Source of the DNA: Heyndrickxia sporothermodurans
GTDB taxonomy: Bacteria; Bacillota; Bacilli; Bacillales; Bacillaceae_C
Direction of reading: 5' to 3'
DNA length: 64,000 bases
NCBI GenBank assembly: GCA_018333075.1
Contig: BORH01000003.1
Span: 310,001 to 374,000, forward strand
Shown: positions 37,329-45,649 of the stretch, in pieces
How the letters are laid out: each line of letters starts with the position of its first letter
Position numbering within the stretch: the first letter of the stretch is position 1
Notes under the pieces: generated by a model
Seen by the model: the letters and a program-made list of their open reading frames with translations, nothing else
What the model was told of the DNA's origin: nothing
Databases searched by the model: none
Position numbers and translations under genes: made by a program

Positions 37329-38491
37329 TTCCTTATGAATCTTTTCTCTTTTTCTTTATAGTTGCGATCTTGCTTTTACCAACCATTATATTAGGCTTAA
37401 ATGGGAAAATGTCAAAAGCCTATAATATGATTGTTACAATTATCTTATTGGCAATTATTTTTTCTAATAGTATGATAGGGGCACGTTCTCTTTTATTTTT
37501 TACGATTTGGCAAGTAATTCTAGTAAAAGGATATTTTGCTTATCGAAAACAGAAAAATAGTACATTCATATTTTGTTTGGCAGTGTTGGCATCCATTTTA
37601 CCTTTAGTCTTAGTTAAAGTTTTTCCCTTATTTGAATTAAATCACTTATTTGGATTTTTAGGTATTTCTTATTTAACCTTTAAAGCTGTTCAAATGGTGA
37701 TTGAAATTAGGGATGGACTAATAAAAAACGATCTACCACTCCCAGATTTTTTATATTTTTTATTGTTTTTTCCAACAATCTCATCTGGTCCAATCGATCG
37801 ATATCGTCGATTTGAAAAAGACTATTTAGCTATTCCTTCAAAAGAAAGTTATAAGGAACTGCTATATTTAGGGATTAATAAAATCTTTAGAGGTTTTTTA
37901 TACAAATTTATCATCGCCTATTTAATACATCACTATCTATTAACCTATTTGCCATCTAATCCATTTGTTGAACTGAAACCTATTGTAGGAAACCTCTTAT
38001 ATATGTATTCCTATAGTTTGTATTTATTTTTTGATTTTGCAGGCTATAGTGCATTCGCAATTGGTATAAGTTATCTAATGGGTATAAAAACACCAGAAAA
38101 CTTCAACCTACCATTTATAAGTAGGAATATTAAGGATTTCTGGAATCGTTGGCATCTAACCCTTTCCTTTTGGTTTAGAGATTATGTATATATGCGTTTT
38201 GTGTTTTGGATGACGAAAAAGAAATGGATTAAAAATCGTTATACCGTATCTAATTTAGGATATATTCTTTTATTCCTTATTATGGGTTTATGGCATGGAA
38301 TTGCTCTCCAGTATATTGTATACGGTCTATATCATGCGTTTTTAATCATTGGTTTTGATTACTTTGATCGTTGGAACCGGAAGAAGAAATTTTGGCCAAA
38401 AAATAAGGTTACACATGTTGTTTCGGTCATTATTACTTTCCATTTCATTTGTTTTGGTTTTTATATCTTTTCAGGGCAGATATTTCATTAA
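37325..38491 (+). CDS. dltB: Teichoic acid D-alanyltransferase DltB (copy 1)
   Basis: 388 residues, about eleven membrane helices, MBOAT family. The MBOAT residues are present: SSGPIDRYRRF, FWNRWHLTLSFWFRDY and GLWHGIALQY with the catalytic histidine. It accepts D-alanine from DltC and passes it across the membrane. Overlaps dltA by four bases. The last third is almost identical to the second copy, including a run of about 47 identical bases around the FWFRDYVYMRFVFWM segment, which suggests strong constraint or gene conversion. Confidence 0.95.
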   Translation: MIPYESFLFFFIVAILLLPTIILGLNGKMSKAYNMIVTIILLAIIFSNSMIGARSLLFFTIWQVILVKGYFAYRKQKNSTFIFCLAVLASILPLVLVKVFPLFELNHLFGFLGISYLTFKAVQMVIEIRDGLIKNDLPLPDFLYFLLFFPTISSGPIDRYRRFEKDYLAIPSKESYKELLYLGINKIFRGFLYKFIIAYLIHHYLLTYLPSNPFVELKPIVGNLLYMYSYSLYLFFDFAGYSAFAIGISYLMGIKTPENFNLPFISRNIKDFWNRWHLTLSFWFRDYVYMRFVFWMTKKKWIKNRYTVSNLGYILLFLIMGLWHGIALQYIVYGLYHAFLIIGFDYFDRWNRKKKFWPKNKVTHVVSVIITFHFICFGFYIFSGQIFH

Positions 38492-38583
38492 TAATTTATT
38501 AAATCATAGTTTACTTAAAATAAACTTAATTTTTGGTATCTCCTCCGCATAGGGGGAGAGACGTTATAAAAGGAGAATGAAAA
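38492..38583 (+). promoter_or_regulatory. Conserved dltB-dltC intergenic element (copy 1)
   Basis: A 92-base noncoding spacer whose core (ATTAAATCATAGTTTACTT and following bases) is nearly identical in the second dlt operon. It ends in a hairpin, CTCCTCC (38540-38546) with GGGGGAG (38552-38558), just before the dltC ribosome site AAAGGAGAA. Probably controls translation or message processing around dltC; role inferred. Confidence 0.6.
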
Positions 38584-38817
38584 ATGGAAAAACAAGAAGT
38601 ATTTACTATTTTAGCTGAAGTTTGTCAAGATGATGTGGTTGTTGAAAATCCTGATATTGATCTTTTTGAAGAAGGCTTATTAGATTCGTTTGGAATCATT
38701 AACTTATTGGTGGAAGTGGAAGGACGCTTAGGAATTACCGTTCCAATCACTGATTTTACGCGCGAGGAATGGAATACACCAAATAATATAGCGATGAGAC
38801 TGGCAGAACGCGAATGA
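38584..38817 (+). CDS. dltC: D-alanyl carrier protein DltC (copy 1)
   Basis: 77 residues, acyl-carrier fold. The phosphopantetheine attachment serine is in GLLDSFGIINL (near residue 36). Carries D-alanine from DltA to DltB. AAAGGAGAA ribosome site seven bases upstream. Differs from the second-copy protein at seven of 77 positions, mostly conservative (Glu/Asp, Val/Ile, Arg/Lys). Overlaps dltD by four bases (ATGA). Confidence 0.96.
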   Translation: MEKQEVFTILAEVCQDDVVVENPDIDLFEEGLLDSFGIINLLVEVEGRLGITVPITDFTREEWNTPNNIAMRLAERE

Positions 38818-39989
38818 AAAAGTATGCTTTTGTCCCGCTTATCATTGCCACCATACTGTTTCTAGTATTTCTGTTTTTTCCGAATAGATGGTTGGAATCT
38901 TTTATTTCGGAAAAAAAGGTGGAAGGTGCGGCAACAGAGCTTAATCCCTTGATGTTTCAAGGTGAATATGTACAAAGAAAGATGATGGAGAATGAAAATT
39001 ATTTTCCGATTTATGGATCTTCGGAATTAGCGCGATTCGATCCATTTCATCCTTCGAATTACTTTGAAGCAAATCCTAAGGGATTTATTCCCTTTCTTTA
39101 TGGACGTGGAGGAACCCAATCAATTATTCACTTTATGAATCTTGCTTCTCATTCCGATCAGTTAAAAGGAAAGAAGCTTGTATTCATTATTTCACCTCAG
39201 TGGTTTCAAAAAGAGGGAATTGATGAATTTCACTTTGCACCAAATTATTCACGATTACAGGCATATGATTTAGTATTTAATACGAATATTGATCCACAGT
39301 TAAAAAAAGAAGCTATGAAAAGACTTTTGAAATTTGATGCTGTCAAAAGAGACAAAATACTTGCGACTTTATATAAAGCAGAAATAAGTCCATCAAAATC
39401 ACTGAAATGGAAGGCGGATTGTGTAAAGCCTTTAGCATATATGAATAGGGAGCTATTGAAAAAGAAAGATCTTTATTATTCCATTTTTGGAGGTTCTGAA
39501 AGAAAGAAACATAAAAATCCTCATCTTGTTAAAGGGAAGTCTTGGGGGGATTTGGAAAGGGCTGCTGATCAATACGGAGAAAAAAGGGCAGCTAATAATC
39601 CGTTTTATATTTCAGATAAATACTATCAAAAGAAAATAGCTCATAAAATTCATAAACTCAAAAATTATAAGCAAAAAGCATCTTTTGGAGAATCAGTTGA
39701 GTATACTGATTTTCAAATGATACTAGATTTATTGAAAGAAAAAGGTGCTAAACCACTCTTTATCTCCATACCTGTTAATGGTAAATGGTATGATTATACT
39801 GGGTTTCCAAAGGAAGGACGTAAAATTTTCTACAAAAAAATTAAAGAGAAGATAAATGCTGCTGGTTTTAAAATAGTAGATTTTTCTGCGCACGAATACG
39901 ATCCATACTTTCTAAAAGACACAATTCATATTGCATGGAAGGGTTGGGTCTATACAGATAGAGAGATGGAAAAGCATTGGGAAAATTAA
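38814..39989 (+). CDS. dltD: D-alanylation protein DltD (copy 1)
   Basis: 391 residues. N-terminal membrane anchor (about 5-25) and an extracytoplasmic SGNH-like domain: nucleophile Ser in PIYGSSELARFDP, then GRGGTQS, and the C-terminal Asp/His pair in LKDTIHIAWKGW. DltD acts with DltB and DltX in the final transfer of D-alanine to lipoteichoic acid. More diverged from copy 2 than DltC is. A terminator follows directly. Confidence 0.95.
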   Translation: MKKYAFVPLIIATILFLVFLFFPNRWLESFISEKKVEGAATELNPLMFQGEYVQRKMMENENYFPIYGSSELARFDPFHPSNYFEANPKGFIPFLYGRGGTQSIIHFMNLASHSDQLKGKKLVFIISPQWFQKEGIDEFHFAPNYSRLQAYDLVFNTNIDPQLKKEAMKRLLKFDAVKRDKILATLYKAEISPSKSLKWKADCVKPLAYMNRELLKKKDLYYSIFGGSERKKHKNPHLVKGKSWGDLERAADQYGEKRAANNPFYISDKYYQKKIAHKIHKLKNYKQKASFGESVEYTDFQMILDLLKEKGAKPLFISIPVNGKWYDYTGFPKEGRKIFYKKIKEKINAAGFKIVDFSAHEYDPYFLKDTIHIAWKGWVYTDREMEKHWEN

Positions 39990-39992
39990 TGC

Positions 39993-40034
39993 AAAAGGTA
40001 TCAGTTTTATTTTTGAGACTGATACCTTTTTGGT
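39993..40034 (+). terminator. Terminator of dlt operon 1
   Basis: AAAAGGTATCAGT (39993-40005) pairs with ACTGATACCTTTT around a 12-base loop, followed by T-rich sequence. Confidence 0.85.
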
Positions 40035-40456
40035 TAAAAAAAGTGCAAATATAGGTTAAAGCCAGAATCAATAAATTTTCTTAGTATACTATGCTATTTT
40101 TTTACTTATCGATTAATCAAGGGGTTCATATTGAAGCTTTAAAATAAAGATTGATATAAAACTCTCTTCTCCCCATTTACAACAGCAATAAAAATAACAA
40201 TATTTTAAAAAGAAATTGATCAAAATGACGGATTTCTGTTTGAGTAAATATCAATTTTTATAAAAAAGTTTGATTATTTCTTATTGTACTAAAGCACCCG
40301 TTCGTACGATAAGGTCAAGCTTTAAACAGCAGGAGTGATTTTTTTATGAGGAAAAATGAAGTTTTATGTTACAATTTTTAAAAGAATCTAATGAATATTA
40401 TTTTGCTAACCATTTACATTGAATTATAAAAGGAAAAATTTTGGGGGATTAGTTTT
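40035..40456. other. Gene-free A+T-rich region with repeat relic
   Basis: About 420 bases with no credible gene. GCACCCGTTCGTACGATAAG near 40294 is one member of a degenerate repeat also seen near 41.0 and 43.7 kb. A ribosome-like CAGGAG near 40331 precedes an ATG with only eleven codons, probably not a gene. Confidence 0.4.
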
Positions 40457-40558
40457 ATGGTTAAACTTAGTGAAATAGTGTCTAAACTGGACGTTGAACT
40501 CGATATAAAATCATTTGGGAAGGATCCTGCTTTTAGTCAATTCATACCAATGGTTTAA
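40457..40558 (+). pseudogene. Short truncated ORF, probable gene remnant
   Basis: A 33-codon frame (starts MVKLSEIVSKLDVELDIKSF, ends IPMV) with a good GGGGG ribosome site and a sensible start, but far too short for a stable domain. It looks like the N-terminus of a longer protein cut by a stop or deletion. No family assigned. It overlaps the tail of the convergent membrane gene by four bases. Confidence 0.4.
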
Positions 40559-40977
40559 TAGTCCTTTGTTTTAAAAATTGTTATATCATGTTTCTTTGCA
40601 AATCCAATTAAATGTTCATACGCTCCTTGAGGTTCGAGTACAGATAATCTAATGTTGATTCCTTTTTCCACTTTTATAATTGCAGCTTTTTTAGCCCATC
40701 CGACACGTATCAATTTCAGTTGGTTTACTTGGTTAGGATAAATGACTTTTTTAATGATGGGTTTATTGAACAATAATATTAGGTATATTAAACGCTCCGT
40801 TTGGATGGTAAACTTAAATCGAAAAGAAGCTAATCCTATAGTTATTAATAAAAAGATTAAGTATAACGATAAAGAGGCCCCGTAATAATCTGCCAATGCA
40901 TTCCACAATATGACAACAAAGATAATTATAAAAATAGGTAGTCTTTGCGGATTTATATTATACTCTATTGAAAGCAC
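40555..40977 (-). CDS. Small membrane protein with PH-like C-terminus
   Basis: 140 residues. Two hydrophobic helices (about 13-29 and 35-52) followed by a strand-rich domain (FKFTIQTERLIYLILLFNKP, VIYPNQVNQLKLIR) similar to short bacterial PH/DUF304-like membrane proteins; no confident family. It has an AGGAGG site upstream of the start (minus strand, near 40980). Its downstream end overlaps a truncated ORF. Function unknown. Confidence 0.6.
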   Translation of the reverse strand: MLSIEYNINPQRLPIFIIIFVVILWNALADYYGASLSLYLIFLLITIGLASFRFKFTIQTERLIYLILLFNKPIIKKVIYPNQVNQLKLIRVGWAKKAAIIKVEKGINIRLSVLEPQGAYEHLIGFAKKHDITIFKTKDY

Positions 40978-41337
40978 CTCCTCGAAGAATCAATTTACAG
41001 ATCCTGCCCGTTAATACAATAATTCAATACAAAAGACGGTTAATCCTTCTTGAATTAACCTGCACCTTTAGTTGAACAACACAAAAGAGCCACCACCGCA
41101 GCTCCATCATCAACTCACGCCTTCGTTAGTTTAAGTGAAAATTTCCACATTTTTTTACCTTAACAAAATCTAATCCCTTAATGTGTAGGGGCATATCAAA
41201 AAGACGCCTTCTTACTAAAGAATGGCGCCCTTTTGTAGATTAAGAATGGAAATAGGAAACTCCATTTCTATAGTATTAGAGCATCCTATTGTTATACGTT
41301 TGTTACACTTATATATAATATTTGAAATAGAAAAATA
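40978..41337. other. Gene-free region with degenerate repeats
   Basis: About 360 bases without a gene. Three imperfect copies of one motif: CCTGCCCGTTAATACAATAA (41003-41022), CCTGCACCTTTAGTTGAACA (41059-41078), CACGCCTTCGTTAGTTTAAG (41116-41135). A minus-strand terminator lies at 41198-41234. The remainder shows no structure. It looks like a relic of a larger intergenic or mobile element. Confidence 0.5.
41198..41234 (-). terminator. Terminator of the SDR gene
   Basis: On the minus strand GCGCCATTCTT pairs with AAGAAGGCGT (one bulged base) and is followed by five T. It lies about 100 bases after the dehydrogenase stop. Confidence 0.75.
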
Positions 41338-42132
41338 TTAAAAAATAGTTGGTACCATTCCCCCATCCATACGGATAGGAGAACCTTTAAATGCAGATGC
41401 ATAAGGACTACACACAAATGTGGTGAGTCTACCTATTTCAATTGGCTTGATAAATCGTTGTATTTCAGATTGAGGTAGGTTTGTAGTCATAAATTCTTTC
41501 TCTTTTTCTGAAAAATTCATATCATCATTAGGGTAAATACCCTCAATTATTTGATGAACATTTTCAGAGAGTGTTGGTCCTGGCATAATCGTATTGACTG
41601 TAACTTCTGTTCCTATTGTTAATTTAGATAAGCTTTTTGACAATGATAAAAGCATTGATTTTGTCATACAATACTGAGGCATTTGTCCTGAAGGCATGAT
41701 TGCTTCTTCACTCGCAATAAAGATAATGCGACCATAATCATTTTTTAACATTTTCGGTAAATAAAATTTAGATAATCCATTTGCAGCAAGTACATTAGTA
41801 CGAAAGTATTTTTCCCATACTTCATCGTCAATGTCCTCATATTGCATAATTTCATAAATACCCATATTATTAACTAAAATATCAATAGTGGGGTATTTTT
41901 TAAATAAAGCTTCTCTTTGCCCCTTATCGACAATATCGGCTGTAGCATTTTGAGGAGAGGTAGCCGGGAAATCCGATTTAATTTCATTTACAATTCGTTC
42001 TACCTCTTCATAATTTCGTCCATTAATTAGTACATTGACACCTTCTTTGGCAAGTTCAATGGCAATTGCTTTACCTATACCTTTCGTTGATCCTGTAACT
42101 AAAGCTGTTTTATTGTTTAATCCCATATCCAT
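41338..42132 (-). CDS. Short-chain dehydrogenase/reductase
   Basis: 264 residues. Rossmann glycine motif TGSTKGIGKAIA, NNMG (residues near 90), a serine in IIFIASEEA and the catalytic Tyr-Lys pair in YCMTKSMLLSLSKSL. NAD(P)-dependent oxidoreductase of unknown substrate. ATG 42147 overlaps the GGAG ribosome site, so 42132 is preferred. Codirectional with the upstream AraC-type regulator, 133 bases away; such regulators often control a neighbouring dehydrogenase (inference). Confidence 0.88.
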   Translation of the reverse strand: MDMGLNNKTALVTGSTKGIGKAIAIELAKEGVNVLINGRNYEEVERIVNEIKSDFPATSPQNATADIVDKGQREALFKKYPTIDILVNNMGIYEIMQYEDIDDEVWEKYFRTNVLAANGLSKFYLPKMLKNDYGRIIFIASEEAIMPSGQMPQYCMTKSMLLSLSKSLSKLTIGTEVTVNTIMPGPTLSENVHQIIEGIYPNDDMNFSEKEKEFMTTNLPQSEIQRFIKPIEIGRLTTFVCSPYASAFKGSPIRMDGGMVPTIF

Positions 42133-42264
42133 AATACATTTCTCCATTTCAATTACCTTTTATGATTATAAAAAGTTAATATAAAAACGCTCCTACCCTT
42201 TGAGGTAATAATTAGGTTATTATTTTTTAATATAGTGTTAAAAAATTTACTTTTTAAGACAAAG

Positions 42265-43278
42265 TTAATTTCTCGAGTTTGTACCTAAATGTTCAGTACG
42301 CCAAATTGAGGGAGTATCACCTTCCCAAATGCGGAAAGCGCGGTAAAACGAGTTCTGGTCTTCATATCCAATCATGAAGGCTACTTCTTTAATATCGAAC
42401 GAGGGATCTGCCAAGTACTCTCGAGCCAACTCATGTCGAACTTGTGTCAAAAGATGCTTGAAGCTCGTGCCTTCGTTAGTAAGACGTCGCTGCAAGGTAC
42501 GATCGCTCATCCCCAACTCGCTTGCGACAGTTTGAATGTCAGGACGCCCTCCTGCTAGGCTACGTTTCATAATCCACTTGACCATTTCGGTGATTGAGCG
42601 ACTGCGTTGCTGCTCATCTAACGATTTGTCCAATACGGGAGTCAGAATCTCCAGCAGCTCTTCGTTGTACGAGAGAAAAGGGAGGTCCAGATCTCCTCGA
42701 TGTAGCGTCAACCTGTTAGAATTTGCCCCAATCCGGATATGGCAGCCGAAGTAAGCTTCAAGTGCCTGTATGTCGCCCATTGAGTGTGTAAATTCTACAA
42801 ACCTCGCCATCAAAGGTTGACCTGTGCCTCGACGTCCAAGCTCCAAAAGAAATGCAAGAGTGATTCCAACCAGCATCGGTGGACCTGGTTGCTCGGTATA
42901 CAACCAATCTAGTTCAATTGTACAGAACTCACCTCCCTCGGTGATACGTAAGCTTTCAGGGGGACACAGTTGTTTATACCGTGCCATTCGTTTTAGAGCG
43001 TCACGGTAGTTACGAGCATGGTAAGTCGCTAAGACCGCGGGTGGATAATGCGCTGTTTCAAAGACGGTCGTAAGCTTGATAATTCCTTCGGCCGTGTCAT
43101 CAATGAGATCCGAATAAGCTTGCCAAATAGCGAAATATTGATCGGTGGTGACAACTGGGTCAGTAATAATTGTAAGCGGCAATCGTGCTTTTCGAGCCAC
43201 GTCGTAGGGGGCAATCCCTAATTGATCTATGCCTGCCCAAAATCCTACCGGGATTTTAATACGAGTATGAGATCTCAT
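42265..43278 (-). CDS. AraC-family regulator with arabinose-binding-like N-terminus
   Basis: 337 residues. N-terminal ligand-binding domain of the AraC_N/OruR kind (VGFWAGIDQLGIAPYDVARK and following), C-terminal AraC helix-turn-helix pair (DIQTVASELGMSDRTLQRRL, DIKEVAFMIGYEDQNSFYRA). The family is commoner in proteobacteria than Bacillaceae. The gene is visibly richer in G+C than its neighbours, suggesting recent acquisition. Lies upstream of the SDR gene. AGGAGG site present just before the start. Confidence 0.9.
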   Translation of the reverse strand: MRSHTRIKIPVGFWAGIDQLGIAPYDVARKARLPLTIITDPVVTTDQYFAIWQAYSDLIDDTAEGIIKLTTVFETAHYPPAVLATYHARNYRDALKRMARYKQLCPPESLRITEGGEFCTIELDWLYTEQPGPPMLVGITLAFLLELGRRGTGQPLMARFVEFTHSMGDIQALEAYFGCHIRIGANSNRLTLHRGDLDLPFLSYNEELLEILTPVLDKSLDEQQRSRSITEMVKWIMKRSLAGGRPDIQTVASELGMSDRTLQRRLTNEGTSFKHLLTQVRHELAREYLADPSFDIKEVAFMIGYEDQNSFYRAFRIWEGDTPSIWRTEHLGTNSRN

Positions 43279-43371
43279 AATTGGTCCTCCTTTAGCTATC
43301 TATACTTTCACTAGTTTTGATTGTGATTGTGTTCTGCCTAGTCAACGGGACAGATATTATATTACCTATTC

Positions 43372-43404
43372 AATGTCGCCTTGTAACTAGCAAAAGGCGA
43401 CATT
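43372..43404. repeat. Inverted repeat, unassigned
   Basis: AATGTCGCCTT and AAGGCGACATT, 11 bases each, pair perfectly around an 11-base loop, about 95 bases upstream of the AraC start. Neither strand has a long U-tract; possible operator, terminator or element end. Confidence 0.6.
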
Positions 43405-43455
43405 TCACTTGCCAAGTACGTCGAAAAAATCGGTTAGTAATAGGTATCATAAACG

Positions 43456-43499
43456 TAATGAAGCTGCCTTTTTTATAAACAGCTCAGACAGCTTCATTA
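43456..43499. repeat. Inverted repeat, possible terminator
   Basis: TAATGAAGCTG and CAGCTTCATTA, 11 bases each, around a 22-base loop containing a T-run. No adjacent gene. Confidence 0.6.
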
Positions 43500-43738
43500 A
43501 AAACACCCTAAAAAATCCTATTTATCTAAGTGGTTAAATGTATTAGTGTTTTTGTTATTTGTACCTACTCATCAGAAAGCCACTCATTATAATCATGTGC
43601 TTAAACTAATCTTAGCATTAAATCAATTTACCTGTTATTCAATATGTCTATTCTTCACAATATGGACTGATTGTTGAATAAAGCTAATGGAGATAGTTCA
43701 ACTAAACAGCTTCTTTAGCTTAATAAGTCCAAATAATA

Positions 43739-43782
43739 AATTAGGGTGCAAATCTGTTTGATCAACACCCTAATTCTTTAAT
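43739..43782. terminator. Orphan terminator-like hairpin
   Basis: AATTAGGGTG and CACCCTAATT pair perfectly around 17 bases, then CTTTAAT. No intact gene precedes it, so it may survive from a deleted one. Confidence 0.5.
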
Positions 43783-44095
43783 ATAGATCTAAAATACAAA
43801 ATAAAAAGACCAAGATTATATACTTTACTGAGTAAGCAGATGGTTTCTTACGAAATGATCATTCTTAATATCTTTAGTAAGAAAAGCAAGTAATACAAGA
43901 GTTAAATAAAATGAGAATGATGACAAGCGATGATGAATGGATGGAGATGAAGTATAAATGTCAACGAATGCACTATTACAAAAAGATCAACATGTAATTA
44001 TATGATTTTTTTAAAATCCGACTTAAGATAGGTTTTCCTGGTTATACAGCCTTCGTTGGGGAATTGAAACCAACTACACTACTTAAAAAGAAAGC

Positions 44096-44299
44096 ATGAA
44101 GATTACAAATATCTCAAGTAGTATGGAAGAACTTATTAAGCTGGACATCTATAATCAGATTTATGTTTTTACCCTTCTGCAAACTGTCAAAAATGAAGCT
44201 GAAAAAGTGATTGTTCAAGAGATTTATAAGCACAAAATGAAAATTAACATAAATATGGCGGTGGGTATATATAACGATACTTTATTGTCATTATGTTGA
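44096..44299 (+). CDS. Small ORF, possible YjfB-like fragment
   Basis: 67 codons. It begins MKITNISSSMEELIKLDIYN and is mostly helical; the N-terminal half resembles the short YjfB-type motility-associated proteins, but only loosely. The ribosome site is weak (AAAGAAAG). In a decayed region, so it may be a relic. Low confidence. Confidence 0.3.
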   Translation: MKITNISSSMEELIKLDIYNQIYVFTLLQTVKNEAEKVIVQEIYKHKMKININMAVGIYNDTLLSLC

Positions 44300-44606
44300 G
44301 GGAAGAGTCATCGGAACGGGAGCAGCTCTATAATCGATTGCACATCAAGATTCTCAAGGAAATAGTTCCTATTTGAAAGGGATGGAAATATGAACGGACA
44401 ACGAGTTCGAAAAACAGGCATCACCTAAACAAAAGGAAAGCCTTTTAATGGATAAGATATAATAAAACAACTTAAAATCCGATTTAAGGTAGAAAAATTC
44501 TCTCTCTTCGTGCTGCCTTAATAATTTTTTTCTTCAATCGAAAAAACTATGAATCACATCCAACTGAAATGTAATCCACAGTTCCTTAAGTTAATGACAT
44601 TGATTA
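44300..44606. other. Gene-free decayed region
   Basis: About 300 bases with nothing confidently identifiable. AAAATCCGATTTAAGGTAG near 44474 resembles AAAATCCGACTTAAGATAG near 44014, a second small dispersed repeat. Confidence 0.4.
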
Positions 44607-44890
44607 CTAAAGCGGTTTTGCTTTGGAATCTAATCTTTTACTGTCAATTATATCTATGGGCTTTATTCTCTTTAATTTCTCCTCCTGCGAAAGCGCACTA
44701 CCCTTTGTGAATTCTTCTAAAGCATGCATGGCAAACCTCGCGTTGGGATAAGTGATCGAGCCGCCACCAATCACACCAATTTTGAAGGTTTCATGATTTC
44801 GTCGATGGTTGCCCCGGCATTTTAGCAGCCCTCCATGTGATAGCAAATGCATTCATCGCATTGGCTGACTATTGATATGGCTAATTCCAT
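44607..44890 (-). pseudogene. Carboxymuconolactone decarboxylase-family pseudogene
   Basis: Reading the minus strand from 44890 gives ELAISIVSQCDECICYH, with the CxxC and following His of AhpD/CMD-family proteins, then a TAA stop after MEGC. After this stop the homology continues (NAGATIDEIMKP) and then shifts frame into IGVIGGGSITYPNARFAMHA, the second conserved helix of the family. A stop and a frameshift are therefore present, and the N-terminal part is missing. Its 5' end lies only nine bases from the stop of the efflux permease gene, suggesting that the junction of the cassette cut it. Confidence 0.75.
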
Positions 44891-44899
44891 AATGGGTAC

Positions 44900-45649
44900 T
44901 TACCCTAACTGTCGTTTAAATTGTTTACTGGCAAAGATGTAAGCGAAGACCATGATGCCGACGCACCAGGCAAGTGCAATCCAGATATCGTTGCCAACAG
45001 CCCCTTCATACAAGAGGGCACGAATCGCATTCACGATTGAAGTCACGGGCTGGTTCTCAGCGAACGCACGGACAATTTTAGGCATGGTTTCGGTGGGCAC
45101 AAAGGCCGAACTGATAAACGGCAGGAAAATCAGCGGGTACGAGTAGGCTGTCGCCCCTTCCATAGACTTTGCTGTCAATCCAGGAATGACCGCCAGCCAT
45201 GTCAGCGCCACCGTAAACAGCCCGAGTATTCCAGCAACCGCGAGCCAATGCGGGATATCAGCGTTGGAACGGAAGCCCATCAAGAGCGCGACGAGGATAA
45301 CCACCGCGACAGTAAGCGCATTGGAAACAAGCGAGGTCAACACATGAGCCCACAATACTGACGAGCGCTTGATAGGCATGGTAATGAAACGAGCCATCAG
45401 CCCGCTCTTTACATCCGTAAACAGCCGTAGGGAAGTGTATGCGACGCCAGATGCGATAGCCATCAGCAAGATTCCTGGCAATAAATAATTGACGTAGTTG
45501 TCCGTGCCCGTCTTTATCGCGCCGCCAAATACGTAGACAAACAGCAGCATCATCATAATCGGCGTAATCGCCACCGTGATAATTGTATCTGGGCTGCGCA
45601 TGATGTTGCGCATTAAACGTCCTAGTAATATCCCTGTTTGGCTTTTCAT
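44900..45649 (-). CDS. ABC-2 type efflux permease, DrrB-like
   Basis: 249 residues, six membrane helices with the ABC-2 signature (about 165-200: YSYPLIFLPFISSAFVPTET followed by AFAENQPVTSIVNAIRALLY). Partner of the adjacent ATPase gene, whose stop abuts this gene's start. Similar DrrAB pairs export drugs or peptides; the substrate is unknown. G+C clearly above neighbours, consistent with lateral transfer of the whole cassette. Confidence 0.9.
   Translation of the reverse strand: MKSQTGILLGRLMRNIMRSPDTIITVAITPIMMMLLFVYVFGGAIKTGTDNYVNYLLPGILLMAIASGVAYTSLRLFTDVKSGLMARFITMPIKRSSVLWAHVLTSLVSNALTVAVVILVALLMGFRSNADIPHWLAVAGILGLFTVALTWLAVIPGLTAKSMEGATAYSYPLIFLPFISSAFVPTETMPKIVRAFAENQPVTSIVNAIRALLYEGAVGNDIWIALAWCVGIMVFAYIFASKQFKRQLG

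Larger units (their letters stand above)
43279..44095. other. Gene-poor region with hairpins
   Basis: About 820 bases with no credible gene. Three hairpins stand out and are listed separately. A degenerate repeat copy, CAGCTTCTTTAGCTTAATAA, starts at 43707. Short ORFs are all below 30 codons. It is a decayed, insertion-prone stretch. Confidence 0.5.

Noticed and set aside
40332-40380. Short ORF after CAGGAG near 40331
   Set aside because: Only eleven codons; the ribosome-like sequence is probably coincidence in a decayed region.
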